A DNA stretch of 64,000 nt from an uncultured Oscillospiraceae bacterium (GCA_934591845.1 CAKTPO010000006.1:27700-91699), one strand, 5' to 3'. Shown: positions 18,105 through 26,739, counted from the stretch's first letter. A program made the numbers and translations. The notes: generated by a model from the letters alone, not told the origin.

Positions 18105-18529
18105 AGTCCGATTGCCTCCAAGGATGCCAGAAGTTTTTCGGGGCTGAGGTTTTCCTGCTCAAAGGTCTGGAATTCCTCTGCATCCCAGATTTCCGCCTGA
18201 CCGGCCCGGCCCACGATCATGATTTCCCGGTCGATCCCGGCGTAGTTCAGTAGAAAAGGGGTCAGGCCCACCCGGGACTGCTTATCCGGGGTACACTCTG
18301 CCGCATTCATAAAAATCAGGCTGGTGGCCCCTGCCCGCTGGGACAGGCTCAGGGCGTTAAAATTATCGCTGAGTCGCTGCCACTCCTGGGCGGTATACAC
18401 CGTAAGACAGCGATGGCCGCAGTTAACACCCAAGGTCACATAGAAGGTCTCCCCCAGCTCCGCTCTCAGCTTCGCCGGAACCACCAGACGGTTTTTGTCA
18501 TCCATCCGTGCCGCGTATTTCCCGATCAC
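18101..18529 (-). CDS. mraZ: Transcriptional regulator MraZ
   Basis: 142 residues, beginning at a GTG after GGGGGTGAG. The longer frame extends through the promoter and is rejected. Two SpoVT/AbrB-like halves: (V)IGKYAARMDDKNRLVVPAKLR and DKQSRVGLTPFLLNYAGIDREIMIVG. In other bacteria MraZ binds direct repeats upstream of its own operon and regulates the dcw cluster. First gene of the long wall/division transcript. Confidence 0.93.
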   Translation of the reverse strand: MIGKYAARMDDKNRLVVPAKLRAELGETFYVTLGVNCGHRCLTVYTAQEWQRLSDNFNALSLSQRAGATSLIFMNAAECTPDKQSRVGLTPFLLNYAGIDREIMIVGRAGQAEIWDAEEFQTFEQENLSPEKLLASLEAIGL

Positions 18530-18580
18530 TGTCTCACCCCCGTTTCCTCCACAGTCTACCACTTTGCTCCATTTTTCAAT

Positions 18581-18609
18581 AGTATACCCCCATCCCGGAA
18601 AAAAATCAA
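18581..18609 (-). promoter_or_regulatory. dcw operon promoter upstream of mraZ
   Basis: Minus-strand -35 TTGATT (18604-18609) and -10 TATACT (18581-18586), 17-bp spacer. Downstream GTGG-containing repeats (GGAGCAAAGTGG, TAGACTGTGGAGG, TGGGGG) could be MraZ boxes but do not match a strict tandem consensus. Confidence 0.7.
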
Positions 18610-18727
18610 TCACTATTTGGGAGATTCTCTGGGTTTCGGCGTAAAAATCCTATTTTTTATCGGGATATTAAAACATGTGTTCGGTTAAAACGCAAAAATG
18701 CAGCCCTTCTCCCTGCCGGTCCGGCCC

Positions 18728-21052
18728 TTACAGGCCAAACCGGACGGCTCCATCTTCCATCTTCAGGCGCACTCTGCCGGGCTTTTTGGTGCATCGCAGC
18801 AGATACACCGCCAGCGCATCCTCCACTTCCCGCTGAATAAGCCGCCGCAGCTGCCGGGCACCATCCTGGCCCTGGCAGCGTTCCGCCAAGGCCTCAGCCA
18901 GGCTCCCGGGGAGCACCAGCTGGACACCGGCTCCGGCACTGCGGCGCTGCAAATCCCGGAGATATTTCTGGGCAATGGCCTCCATGGTTCCCTTCCCCAA
19001 TGCCTCAAAATACACCGTACCGTCCAGCCGTCCCAAAAATTCCGGCGTAAACCGCTCCTGCAAAGCCTTGGCAAACTGCCCCTGTTTGCCCTGAGCGCAG
19101 AAGCCCAGGCCCTCCCCCTTGTTTTCTCCGCCTACATTGGAGGTCATAATGACAATGGTATTCTTAAAGCTCACCACCCGGCCTGTGGAATCCGTCAGCT
19201 CTCCCTCCTCCATGATTTGCAGCAGCAGCCCCAACACCTCCGGGTGGGCCTTTTCCAGCTCATCCAGCAGCACCAGAGAATAGGGCCGTCTGCGGACTGC
19301 TTCCGTCAGCTTGCCGCCCTCGTCGTAGCCGATATACCCGGGAGGGGCCCCGATCAGCCGGGATACGGAGTGCCGCTCCATATACTCCGTCATATCCAGC
19401 CGCAGCATGGCCTCCCGGCTGCCATAGACCTCCTCTGCCAGAGCCCGACACAGCTCCGTTTTACCCACGCCCGTGGGCCCTGCGAACAGCAGACAGGCTA
19501 TGGGCCGTCTGGCATCCCGCAGACCGGAAAAGCCCCGGCGCACCGCTTCCGCCGCCTCCCGGACGGCCTTGGGCTGGCCCATCACATGGGACGACAACAG
19601 CCCTTCCAGCCCCAGCAGCCGCTCCCGCTCCTGGGCCGTCAGCCGTCCTACGGGAATGCCGGTTCTGGCGGAGACCACCCAGGCAATGTCCGCCGCCGTC
19701 ACCGCCCGGCTCCGTTTTCCGTCGGCACTGCGCTCCATCAGGCCCTGCACCTTATCCCGCAGTTCCGCCGCCCGTTCAAACCGGCGCTCCCGCACCGCCT
19801 CGTGAAGCTCCTCCTCCAACGCCTTTCTTGCAGAGGAAGCCCGAACGCAGCACACATCCTCCATTTTCGCCCGGGCGGCCCCCTCGTCCAAAAGGTCAAT
19901 GGCCTTATCCGGCAGATACAGGTCCGGCAGATACCGGACAGACAGCCGCACCGCTTCCGCCAGTGCCTCCTCGGAAATCCGCAGCCGGTGATGCCGTTCC
20001 AGCCCTGGCTTCAATGCCTTTAGAATTTCCAGGGTGGTTTCCCGGTCCGGCTCCTCCACCGCCACAGGCCGGAACCGCCGCTCCAAAGCCGCATCCTTTT
20101 CAATATACTTCCGGTATTCCTCCCGGGTGGTGGCCCCCACCATTTGCAGCTCCCCCCGACCCAGGGCGGGCTTTAGAATATTGGCCGCATCGATGGCCCC
20201 CTCTGCCGCACCGGCGCCGACGATGGTGTGCATTTCATCCACAAACAAAATCACATCCCCACTGCGGCGAATTTCTGACAACACATCCCGCAACCGCTCT
20301 TCAAACTCCCCCCGGTATTTGGTACCCGCCACCAAACTTGCCATGTTCAGGCTGTAGAGCCGCTTTTCCTTCAGCTGAGGCGGCACACTGCCCAGGGCCA
20401 TCCGCTGGGCCAGCCCCTCGGCAATGGCGGTCTTTCCCACCCCCGGCTCTCCGATCAAGGCCGGATTGTTTTTGTTCTTCCGGCAAAGAATGCCGATGAC
20501 CGTATCGATTTCCCGGTCCCGGCCGATCACCGGCTCCATGGTCACGGCTTTCTGCACCAGATCCTCACTGAATTGCTCCAACAGTTTCGTGGTAGTCCCC
20601 TCCTTTTTCCCGTTCCGCCTTTGGGGAACGTCAAACAGATATTGCAGCGTATGGGTGAATAAGGTATCCGAATCCACGCCGCAGGTTTTCAGCAGCAGCC
20701 CTGCCCCGCTGTGTTCTGCCCGGGCCACCGCCAGCAGTACATGGGCAGGCTCTACCTGCCGCTTTCCCTGCTGCCGGGCTTCCCGGCTGGCCAGTCTTAA
20801 AATGGTTCTTGCCTCCGGGGTAAAGCCCTGGGGCAGAGGCAGCTCCGGTTTTCCCACCCCGTAGAGAAGCCTTGTCAGCTCCCGCAGAAACTCCGGCTCG
20901 ATGCCCAGGCTTCGCAGCAGCTGGGCCGTTCCCCCAGGAGCCTGACACAGGGCCAGCAGCAGATGTACCGAGCCCACATAGCTGTGGCCCAAACGCCGTG
21001 CCTCCCCGCCGGAGCGCCGGATGAGTTCCTGGGCCTGGGTATGGTAACGCAT
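18728..21052 (-). CDS. clpC: ClpC-type AAA+ unfoldase
   Basis: 774 residues, start after AAGGGGGGATTCC. Clp N-domain double repeat (~1-145; [17 protein letters not shown] and [14 protein letters not shown]), first AAA+ with Walker [10 protein letters not shown] (~206), Walker B ILFVDEMH, a short middle region with a UVR-like segment ([21 protein letters not shown], ~415), and second AAA+ with GPTGVGKTE (~500) and arginine-finger region. It unfolds proteins for ClpP. The short middle domain argues for ClpC over ClpB. No ctsR/mcsAB neighbours are visible, so regulation here is not the classic Bacillus arrangement. Confidence 0.92.
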   Translation of the reverse strand: MRYHTQAQELIRRSGGEARRLGHSYVGSVHLLLALCQAPGGTAQLLRSLGIEPEFLRELTRLLYGVGKPELPLPQGFTPEARTILRLASREARQQGKRQVEPAHVLLAVARAEHSGAGLLLKTCGVDSDTLFTHTLQYLFDVPQRRNGKKEGTTTKLLEQFSEDLVQKAVTMEPVIGRDREIDTVIGILCRKNKNNPALIGEPGVGKTAIAEGLAQRMALGSVPPQLKEKRLYSLNMASLVAGTKYRGEFEERLRDVLSEIRRSGDVILFVDEMHTIVGAGAAEGAIDAANILKPALGRGELQMVGATTREEYRKYIEKDAALERRFRPVAVEEPDRETTLEILKALKPGLERHHRLRISEEALAEAVRLSVRYLPDLYLPDKAIDLLDEGAARAKMEDVCCVRASSARKALEEELHEAVRERRFERAAELRDKVQGLMERSADGKRSRAVTAADIAWVVSARTGIPVGRLTAQERERLLGLEGLLSSHVMGQPKAVREAAEAVRRGFSGLRDARRPIACLLFAGPTGVGKTELCRALAEEVYGSREAMLRLDMTEYMERHSVSRLIGAPPGYIGYDEGGKLTEAVRRRPYSLVLLDELEKAHPEVLGLLLQIMEEGELTDSTGRVVSFKNTIVIMTSNVGGENKGEGLGFCAQGKQGQFAKALQERFTPEFLGRLDGTVYFEALGKGTMEAIAQKYLRDLQRRSAGAGVQLVLPGSLAEALAERCQGQDGARQLRRLIQREVEDALAVYLLRCTKKPGRVRLKMEDGAVRFGL

Positions 21053-21130
21053 GGAATCCCCCCTTTTGAGGGCATTTTCGCCAGGGAAAAGCGGAAATAT
21101 ACGGAAATGAAAATTTTACGAAAAAAGGAA

Positions 21131-21158
21131 TTGCTTTTTTCCGAATCCATGCTAGAAT
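21131..21158 (+). promoter_or_regulatory. Ferredoxin promoter
   Basis: -35 TTGCTT (21131-21136) and -10 TAGAAT (21153-21158), 16-bp spacer, about 50 bp before the ferredoxin ATG in the AT-rich divergent gap from clpC. Confidence 0.6.
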
Positions 21159-21210
21159 AGTCTTGCATTGTAACAGATGCATACTCGAAAAATGATAGGA
21201 GGTATTTTCC

Positions 21211-21381
21211 ATGGCTTACACGATTACCGATTCTTGCGTGAAGTGCGGTTCCTGCGCTGAGCAGTGCCCCGTTGAGGCTATTTCCGAGGGCGAGGACAAG
21301 TACGTCATCAACGCTGATGTTTGCGTCAGCTGCGGTTCCTGCGCTGAGCAGTGCCCCGTTGAAGCGATCGAGGAAGGCTAA
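21211..21381 (+). CDS. 2[4Fe-4S] ferredoxin (56 aa)
   Basis: Too short for usual ORF cut-offs: MAYTITDSCVKCGSCAEQCP onward, 56 residues. Two CxxCxxCxxxCP motifs (CVKCGSCAEQCP and CVSCGSCAEQCP) each bind a [4Fe-4S] cluster. It is a clostridial-type low-potential electron carrier. The two halves are nearly identical even at DNA level (a shared run over 30 bases, TGCGGTTCCTGCGCTGAGCA and beyond). Ribosome site ATAGGAGGTATTTTCC. Followed by its own terminator, so monocistronic and probably highly expressed. Confidence 0.96.
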   Translation: MAYTITDSCVKCGSCAEQCPVEAISEGEDKYVINADVCVSCGSCAEQCPVEAIEEG

Positions 21382-21397
21382 TTCTTCGGAACACACT

Positions 21398-21430
21398 CGG
21401 CCTGCGCTGTTTTGGCGCAGGCCGGTTTTT
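21398..21430 (+). terminator. Ferredoxin terminator
   Basis: Perfect stem CGGCCTGCGC/GCGCAGGCCG with a T-run, 17 bases after the stop. Confidence 0.92.
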
Positions 21431-21444
21431 ATAGGGAGGTACCC

Positions 21445-22137
21445 TTGGAAACACTGTTAAACGGCTTTACCTTGGATATTCCCCAGGGTTGTTTTCCCCT
21501 AAGCACCGACTCCATGGTGCTGTCCTGGTTTACCCGACTTCCTAAAAATGCCCGGGTGCTGGACCTGGGCTCCGGCTGCGGCACCCTGGGGCTGCTGCTG
21601 TGCGCCCGGGATGCAGGCTGCCACGTGACCGGTCTGGAACTGACTGAGCTAGCCCACTTGGCTGCCCAGGAAAACATCGAGCGGAACGGCCTGGGCCACC
21701 GCATGGAAAGTATATGTGCAGACCTACGGCAAGTTCCCTCCCTGCTTCCGGCAGGAAGTTTTTCTACCGTGGTCAGCAATCCTCCCTATTTTTCCGGCGG
21801 CCCCGCCGCCCAGCGGACCCCTGTGGCCCGGCGGGAAGATCAATGCGCCATGGATGCCCTGCTGCACAGTGCCGCCTGGGCCTTAAAATTCGGCGGCGAC
21901 CTGTTTCTGGTCCACAAGCCGGAACGGCTGGGAGAGATCCTTTCTCTGGGCGGCAAATACCGGTTGGAGGGAAAGCAGCTGTGCCTGGTGCGGCACCGGC
22001 CCGACGCCCCCATTTCCATGATTTTGCTGCAACTGCGAAAAGGGGCCAAACCGGGGCTGACCATCCGGGAGCTGACTTTGGGCGACAACACCGGCGCACC
22101 TACGGAAGAATACAAAACCATCTATCATCTGATATAA
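21445..22137 (+). CDS. TrmN6/HemK-like N6-adenine methyltransferase
   Basis: 230 residues, beginning at a TTG (ETLLNGFTLDIPQGCFPLSTDS) after ATAGGGAGGTACCC. SAM motif VLDLGSGCGTLGLLL (about residue 40) and the catalytic NPPY motif (VVSNPPYF, about residue 114), which marks N6-adenine or glutamine methylation. The family (YfiC/TrmN6) includes tRNA1(Val) m6A37 methyltransferases, and a homologue next to rsmI is a common Firmicutes arrangement. It ends 15 bp before rsmI, so they form one operon. Confidence 0.9.
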   Translation: METLLNGFTLDIPQGCFPLSTDSMVLSWFTRLPKNARVLDLGSGCGTLGLLLCARDAGCHVTGLELTELAHLAAQENIERNGLGHRMESICADLRQVPSLLPAGSFSTVVSNPPYFSGGPAAQRTPVARREDQCAMDALLHSAAWALKFGGDLFLVHKPERLGEILSLGGKYRLEGKQLCLVRHRPDAPISMILLQLRKGAKPGLTIRELTLGDNTGAPTEEYKTIYHLI

Positions 22138-22152
22138 AACAAGGAGGCCTCT

Positions 22153-22986
22153 ATGGCTGGAATGCTTTACCTCGTCCCCACCCCCATCGGCAATCTGGGA
22201 GACATTTCCAAACGTGCCCGGGAAACTCTGGAACATGCGGACTTTATCGCCGCGGAGGACACCCGGGTGAGCCTAAAGCTTCTGAATCACCTGGAACTGA
22301 AAAAGCCCCTGGTGAGCTACTATGAGCATAACAAATCCTTCAAAGGCGACAAGATTTTAGACAGAATTCTGTCAGGAGAGACCTGCGCCCTGGTTTCCGA
22401 TGCCGGAAGCCCTGCCATCTCTGACCCGGGAGAGGACCTGGTGAAGCAGTGCGCCGCCGCGGGCATTACGGTCTGCGCCATCCCCGGCCCCTGCGCCGCC
22501 ATCACCGCCCTGAGCATTTCCGGCCAATCTACCGGCCGGTTCTGCTTTGAGGGCTTTCTGTCCACCGCGAAAAAAAGCCGCCGGGAACACCTGGACAGCT
22601 TAAAGGGCGAGCAGCGGACCATGATTTTCTACGAAGCCCCCCACAAGCTGCTAAACACCCTACAGGATATGGCAGAGGTCTTTGGCCCTGACCGGCCCAT
22701 CAGCCTTTGCCGGGAGCTGACCAAGCTCCACGAGGAAGTGGTCCGGACCACCCTGGGAGAAGCCATCACCAAATACACCGAAACCGCCCCCAAGGGCGAA
22801 TTCGTCCTGATCCTGGCCGGTGCCCCGGAGGAGGTCAAAGAAGCCCCCTCCGAAGCCGATGCCGCCGCCCGGGTAAAAGCGCTGCTTTCCCAAGGCCTTT
22901 CCCGCAAGGATGCGGTAAAACAGACCGCCACAGAACTGGGGCTGCCGAAGAACACGGTTTACGCCCTGGCGCTGGAAGAGGATTGA
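22153..22986 (+). CDS. rsmI: 16S rRNA (cytidine-1402-2'-O)-methyltransferase RsmI
   Basis: 277 residues, start after ACAAGGAGGCCTCT. Tetrapyrrole-methylase fold: GMLYLVPTPIGNLGDISKRA at the N-terminus, ADFIAAEDTRVSLKLL, LVSDAGSPAISDPG and IPGPCAAITAL. C-terminal HTH-like segment DAVKQTATELGLPKNTVYAL. Works on the same nucleotide as RsmH. A decayed copy of its last ~20 codons lies 2.9 kb downstream (25911-25964). Confidence 0.96.
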   Translation: MAGMLYLVPTPIGNLGDISKRARETLEHADFIAAEDTRVSLKLLNHLELKKPLVSYYEHNKSFKGDKILDRILSGETCALVSDAGSPAISDPGEDLVKQCAAAGITVCAIPGPCAAITALSISGQSTGRFCFEGFLSTAKKSRREHLDSLKGEQRTMIFYEAPHKLLNTLQDMAEVFGPDRPISLCRELTKLHEEVVRTTLGEAITKYTETAPKGEFVLILAGAPEEVKEAPSEADAAARVKALLSQGLSRKDAVKQTATELGLPKNTVYALALEED

Positions 22987-23059
22987 TCCCTGCACGCCAT
23001 CCGGGACCCCTGCTTGCAATTCTGCTTCGCATCGCTCCGTTTCCAGTTGTAAAAGAAAG

Positions 23060-23112
23060 GCTCACACCGGCCAAGGATACCGTGGTATCCGGCCCGTGTG
23101 AGCCCTTTTGTT
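23060..23112 (+). terminator. Terminator after rsmI
   Basis: Long nested hairpin: outer stem GGCTCACAC/GTGTGAGCC, inner stem GGATACC/GGTATCC, then CCTTTTGTTT. Confidence 0.8.
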
Positions 23113-23145
23113 TCCTGCAAATCAAACTGCTCCCGTGATTTTCGG

Positions 23146-24018
23146 CTACGGAAGAGGAATCTCATACCTTTGATAGGCATGATACTTTTTGATCAGAGGA
23201 TGGATATCGGAAAATACATCCTGAATTCCCAGAGACAGATAGCAGCCCTCCTCCGGCAGCTCTCCTGCCAGAGGGATCCGAATCTCCGTGGTATCATTCA
23301 TCTTCAAGGAATATCCGTCTCCCAAATCCAAAAGGATGCTGTCGGCAGATGAAATCTGAATTGGGTTCTTTTCCGCATCAAGGATCATGCAGTCAACGAT
23401 TTTCAGCGTGCCGGCCGCCATACCTCCTTTTTGGGTGCATGTGACCTTCAGGGCGTCCCCGTCCGTTTCCACAGAGAAGTCCACGCCCCAGTCTTCCCGG
23501 GTAACGGAGAGACCGGTTTCCGTATCCACGAAATCCGAGATCACAGAGGTCTCCCCCAGGTGATCGTATACCGCCAGATAGGTCACCGGGTATTGTTCCC
23601 CATCCGGGGCTTCCAGCAGATCCTCCACAAGAAGCAGGGAATAGTCCGGATAGTGGAAGGTTTCATTGTTCAGGCCATGATAGGAGGTTTGCGATCGAAC
23701 GCAAAACCCGTTTTTCGCATCCCGGCTGCAGAAATACCGCAGCGTCTCCGGGTCCAACAGGCCCTGACGGATCGCATCCTCCAGGGGAAGCTGCTTTCCG
23801 TCCAGGGAAACCGCAACATTCTCAACGCCCTGGAAGCATATACCATTATTAAAAACGCTGCGGATCTCCGAGTCCTCCAACTGGGTGAAGGCATCCCCGT
23901 TTTCCGTTACCGTCAGCTGTAATTGGGGGCCGCTGTCTGCCGCATTGCCCTGCTTCCCGCAGGCGCACAGCGCAAGGGCCATCACCACTGCCAGAAAAGC
24001 AACCAATTTTTTTCGCAT
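23146..24018 (-). CDS. Putative lipoprotein, function unknown
   Basis: 290 residues; start at MRKKLVAFLAVVMALALCAC, preceded by AAAGGGAGGATGACA. A lipoprotein signal with an LCAC-type lipobox places it outside on the membrane. The mature part is a repeat-poor, probably beta-rich domain (VAVSLDGKQLPLEDAIRQG, TETGLSVTREDWGVDF, EIRIPLAGELPEEGCYLSLG). I do not recognise the family. It lies at the edge of an accessory segment inserted after rsmI. Confidence 0.82.
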   Translation of the reverse strand: MRKKLVAFLAVVMALALCACGKQGNAADSGPQLQLTVTENGDAFTQLEDSEIRSVFNNGICFQGVENVAVSLDGKQLPLEDAIRQGLLDPETLRYFCSRDAKNGFCVRSQTSYHGLNNETFHYPDYSLLLVEDLLEAPDGEQYPVTYLAVYDHLGETSVISDFVDTETGLSVTREDWGVDFSVETDGDALKVTCTQKGGMAAGTLKIVDCMILDAEKNPIQISSADSILLDLGDGYSLKMNDTTEIRIPLAGELPEEGCYLSLGIQDVFSDIHPLIKKYHAYQRYEIPLP

Positions 24019-24064
24019 TGTCATCCTCCCTTTTGTGCAAGTGCGCAGCAAGAAAACTGAAGAC

Positions 24065-24478
24065 TCATCCGGAAATTTCTCCTACAACGCGTCCATTTTC
24101 AAAGTAACAATCGAAGGACATATACAGCTTTGGTGTCCCATTTGCATTAAATATCAGCCCATGATGTATACCTGTTGTAGATTCACTCATTCTGACAATT
24201 TAGTTGCCACTGCTGGCACTGAGACTACCATAGCTGGTAAAATATCCGGTTTTATTCTGGTGAATAATAAAGCCAATATTAGAAACGGAGATCGTTCCAG
24301 ATACAGCAGTGCAAGTCATCGTAAAGGTTGCGCTACCAATAATATCTGACCCTATCTGAGATGAACTAGGCCCTGCACTGCTTATTGTATAGCCGGAAAA
24401 GCCTTTTGTTACCACAACATTTCCACTTCGCATAACAGTAAGCCCAAGTGTCTCCTTTTCGGATACAGACCGTTTGAT
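24065..24478 (-). pseudogene. Remnant of a secreted-protein gene
   Basis: One reading frame stays open from 24478 to 24203 (IKRSVSEKETLGLTVMRSGN..., then a Ser/Thr/Gly-rich beta-like stretch), hits a TAA at 24200-24202, and continues in the same frame for 44 codons (MSESTTGIHHGLIFNANGTP and on) to a TGA. No signal peptide or ribosome site precedes it: the frame closes at a TGA at 24479-24481. The composition resembles the secreted protein at 25317 and small secreted clostridial proteins. Best read as a gene that lost its 5' end and gained a stop. Alternatively two tiny genes. Confidence 0.45.
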
Positions 24479-24561
24479 TCATTTTCAGACCAGATACAAC
24501 TCGCGCTCCATATCCTTACACTATATATATCAGATTTTTATATATATGTCAATGCTATATA

Positions 24562-24590
24562 TTGACAAAATAAAATTAATTATTTATTAT
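24562..24590 (+). promoter_or_regulatory. Promoter and AT-rich operator of the padR operon
   Basis: -35 TTGACA (24562-24567) and -10 TATTAT (24585-24590), 17-bp spacer, 20 bp before the padR ATG. Just upstream (24518-24562) are alternating TATATAT tracts with dyad symmetry, the kind of AT-rich palindrome PadR proteins bind, suggesting autoregulation. Confidence 0.65.
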
Positions 24591-24610
24591 ACATATGTTA
24601 GGAGGTAGAA

Positions 24611-24958
24611 ATGGAAGACAAATTAGGACACGATTTTGCATCCTATTTCAAACGGGCAATCAATCCGCTGATGGTGCTGTCGCTTTTGCAAAACCGCAAA
24701 ATGTATGGGTATGAGATTACCCAGGAAATCAACATCCGAACGCAAAAGAAACTTTCCATTGCCGTTTTGTATCCGGTTCTCTATCGACTGGAAGAGCAAG
24801 GCTATATTCGCATTGCGGATACCGTGGTTGAAAATGGACGTGCAAGAAATTACTATATCACAACTGAGGCAGGGACAGACTACCTTCATCGCGTCTACCG
24901 CGATTATCTGGAGCTCTCCGCGCTGTTTCAGGATGTTATTGAAGGAGAACACTCATGA
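24611..24958 (+). CDS. PadR-family transcriptional regulator
   Basis: 115 residues; ribosome site TAGGAGGTAGAA. Winged helix with the family pattern NPLMVLSLLQNRKMYGYEITQEI, VLYPVLYRLEEQGYI and GRARNYYITTEAG (wing). Small s-type PadR. Shares a 4-bp ATGA overlap with the next gene, a typical PadR plus membrane-partner pair. Confidence 0.93.
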   Translation: MEDKLGHDFASYFKRAINPLMVLSLLQNRKMYGYEITQEINIRTQKKLSIAVLYPVLYRLEEQGYIRIADTVVENGRARNYYITTEAGTDYLHRVYRDYLELSALFQDVIEGEHS

Positions 24959-25314
24959 ACAATCCCGTTGTAAAGCTTTTTTGCAAAAAAGTTGGCAAAA
25001 GGCTGCGGTGCATGCCGAACACCAAACAGGCGCTCTTACAGGGACTAATCGATGAACTATCGGAAAGGCCACACCCCGATACCGCCTCCATCGCCGCTAT
25101 AGAATCGAACATAGGCACAGTCGATCAGGTTGCGGAGGCTCTTCAGGCAACCGTACCCCCAGAGGAAATGCCGCGCGTCGCAATCAGGAATCGGCAGCGA
25201 ACGATCCTAATCGTAGGTGCTATCATTCTTTTTTCCTTGCTCATGCTCTTTCTTGCAATTTTTATCTTTTACAATGGTCCATTCTACGTTGTCGAAACAA
25301 TTCAGGAGGCATAA
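24955..25314 (+). CDS. DUF1700-like membrane protein paired with PadR
   Basis: 119 residues: a helical cytosolic N-terminus (KQALLQGLIDELSERPH..., IGTVDQVAEALQATV, similar to the HAAS/DUF1700 helical fold) and one C-terminal membrane segment (TILIVGAIILFSLLMLFLAIFIFY). Such proteins are commonly coded right after PadR regulators and may act as membrane-bound partners. Function unproven. Confidence 0.72.
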   Translation: MNNPVVKLFCKKVGKRLRCMPNTKQALLQGLIDELSERPHPDTASIAAIESNIGTVDQVAEALQATVPPEEMPRVAIRNRQRTILIVGAIILFSLLMLFLAIFIFYNGPFYVVETIQEA

Positions 25315-25316
25315 TC

Positions 25317-25793
25317 ATGACTATGAAAAAAAGGCTTTTTTCTGTGTTCTTTACTCTGTTACTTACTTTTACCTGCGCAATCCCTTCAGTTTTTGCTTCT
25401 GAATATTCTAATATTAGGCAATCCAATGAAGGAATTGTCTTTTTACAGGATGGAAGCTATATTATTTCTACCATTCAGGAAAATTCATGTATTTCTCTCT
25501 ACGCTACTACACACACCAAAAGTGGCAGCAAAACCAGCACAGTATACTCTGCCAGCGGGAGTCCTTTGTACTCCATTACCGTGCACGGTGTTTTTTCATA
25601 CAACGGGAGCTCCGCATCTGCAATAAGTGCTTCATATTCCTACACCGATGAATCTCCATTATGGAGTTTTTCGAATGGTTCATCCTCTTTCTCTGGTGCG
25701 ACCGCTACCGCATCCGGGACATTTAAATCCGGGCAAATTACAAAAACATTACGCGCAGTGCTGTCCTGTTCCGCAAATGGAACGCTCTCATAA
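25317..25793 (+). CDS. Small secreted protein of unknown family
   Basis: 158 residues, start after AGGAGGCATAATC. Clear Sec signal (MTMKKRLFSVFFTLLLTFTC, cleavage near SVFAS). The mature part has a pattern of Ser/Thr-rich strands (SGSKTSTVYSASGSPLYSIT, SASYSYTDESPLWSFSNGSS) suggesting a beta-sandwich. Two bases after the DUF1700-like gene, so it is probably the effector controlled by the PadR module. No catalytic motif seen. The Ser/Thr-rich mature sequence and modest GC differ from the core genes. Confidence 0.8.
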   Translation: MTMKKRLFSVFFTLLLTFTCAIPSVFASEYSNIRQSNEGIVFLQDGSYIISTIQENSCISLYATTHTKSGSKTSTVYSASGSPLYSITVHGVFSYNGSSASAISASYSYTDESPLWSFSNGSSSFSGATATASGTFKSGQITKTLRAVLSCSANGTLS

Positions 25794-25910
25794 ATGCCAA
25801 TCACACTGATTGGATTTTCTCTTCGGTTAGCGCAGGCCTTTTCCAAGCTAAACCATTATGTTCATACAAAAACAGGTTTAGCGTAATGTCTTTCTTAAAA
25901 GAACTCCATC

Positions 25911-25964
25911 AAGCAGACCGTTGCCGAGGAATATAGTTTACGCCTGGCGCTGGAAGAAGAATAA
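25911..25964 (+). pseudogene. Decayed duplicate of the rsmI 3' end
   Basis: About 18 codons ending in a stop read KQTVAEEYSLRLALEEE, matching the RsmI C-terminus KQTATELGLPKNTVYALALEED. At DNA level TTTACGCCTGGCGCTGGAAG is nearly identical to bases 22961-22981 of rsmI, with one base deleted. No start or upstream gene is left. Confidence 0.7.
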
Positions 25965-25968
25965 CTCT

Positions 25969-26046
25969 GGAAGCTCTGATTAAATCGGCAAGAGCTGACG
26001 GCAAAAGATTCGCCGCTCAGCCGCAGACGGTTTATTCAGAGTTTCC
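25969..26046. repeat. 78-bp inverted-repeat element, copy A
   Basis: Begins GGAAGCTCTGATTAAATC and ends in the imperfect complement GGTTTATTCAGAGTTTCC, giving ~18-bp terminal inverted repeats. It matches copy B (37545-37622) at 75 of 78 positions. No coding capacity. MITE-like. Confidence 0.85.
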
Positions 26047-26051
26047 CTCTA

Positions 26052-26101
26052 TAAAAAAGCACCGGAAAACCGAATGTTCGGCTTCCCGGTGCTTTTTTAT
26101 A
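26052..26101. terminator. Bidirectional terminator downstream of fic
   Basis: Hairpin AAGCACCGG...CCGGTGCTT with an inner CCGAA/TTCGG, flanked by an A-run and a T-run, so it can stop transcripts from either side. Confidence 0.85.
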
Positions 26102-26117
26102 ATTGATTTATTTTGAA
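26084..26117. repeat. Direct repeat flanking fic (left)
   Basis: TCCCGGTGCTTTTTTATAAT and following bases to 26117 match 26791-26823 at 30 of 34 aligned positions, one of them a one-base gap. The fic gene lies exactly between the two copies. Confidence 0.75.
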
Positions 26118-26702
26118 GGTAGTGTAGCCTTCATAATAGTAGCTATGATCGATACCCTTCATGTAGATTTCCCGGCTCTGTGTATCATCCGTCAGAGCCG
26201 CTTTCAGCACCACCTTGATTTCCGTATCCCGGATGGGGCTGCGCTCCATGGCAAGCAGATAATCCTCTTTATCTACCAGACTCCAATCCACCACCTGGCC
26301 AATGCTCTTTTTCAGCATCTGATCCAGCCAAATACGGGTGCTGCGACCGTTTCCCTCCCGAAAGGGGTGGGCGATGTTCATTTCCACATACTTTTCTACG
26401 ATTTCCTCAAAGGTAGACTGGGGCATTTTTTCCACATTTCCCAAAGCCACTTCCAGATACATTAGTGGAGCGAAACGGAAATTGCCCTTTGCCAGATTGA
26501 CCGTCCGCAGTTCCCCGGCAAAATCGTAAATATCCTCAAAAAGGTTTTTGTGGATGATTTTAAGAGCGTTCCAGGTTCCGGCGGGAAGCCGATCCAGGGT
26601 GCCACTTTCAAAAAGCCACAGGGCCTTCTTCTTACTGATTTTTTCTTCCTCCCGGGCAAGCTCCGCAGAATCGGTGATGCCCAATTTATTTTCAAGTGCC
26701 AT
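26097..26702 (-). CDS. fic: Fic-domain protein (class III AMPylator)
   Basis: 201 residues. N-terminus [20 protein letters not shown]; Fic core motif [12 protein letters not shown] (about residue 112) has the catalytic His, acidic residue, GNG anion hole and second Arg, all intact. Near the C-terminus SYYYEG (about residue 186) fits the inhibitory helix signature (S/T)xxxE(G/N). Its C-terminal position defines class III Fic proteins, so no separate antitoxin is needed. Predicted to transfer AMP to a target hydroxyl; auto-modification near the inhibitory Tyr is known in the class. Flanked by direct repeats and alone in its orientation, so probably mobile. Confidence 0.92.
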   Translation of the reverse strand: MALENKLGITDSAELAREEEKISKKKALWLFESGTLDRLPAGTWNALKIIHKNLFEDIYDFAGELRTVNLAKGNFRFAPLMYLEVALGNVEKMPQSTFEEIVEKYVEMNIAHPFREGNGRSTRIWLDQMLKKSIGQVVDWSLVDKEDYLLAMERSPIRDTEIKVVLKAALTDDTQSREIYMKGIDHSYYYEGYTTFKINQL

Positions 26703-26739
26703 CCGGTTGTTCCATCCTGTTACCCTAGAATTTATAAAA

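Noticed and set aside
26097..26702. A missing antitoxin gene for fic
   Set aside because: The protein carries its own C-terminal inhibitory motif (SYYYEG), so a class III Fic needs no separate antitoxin.
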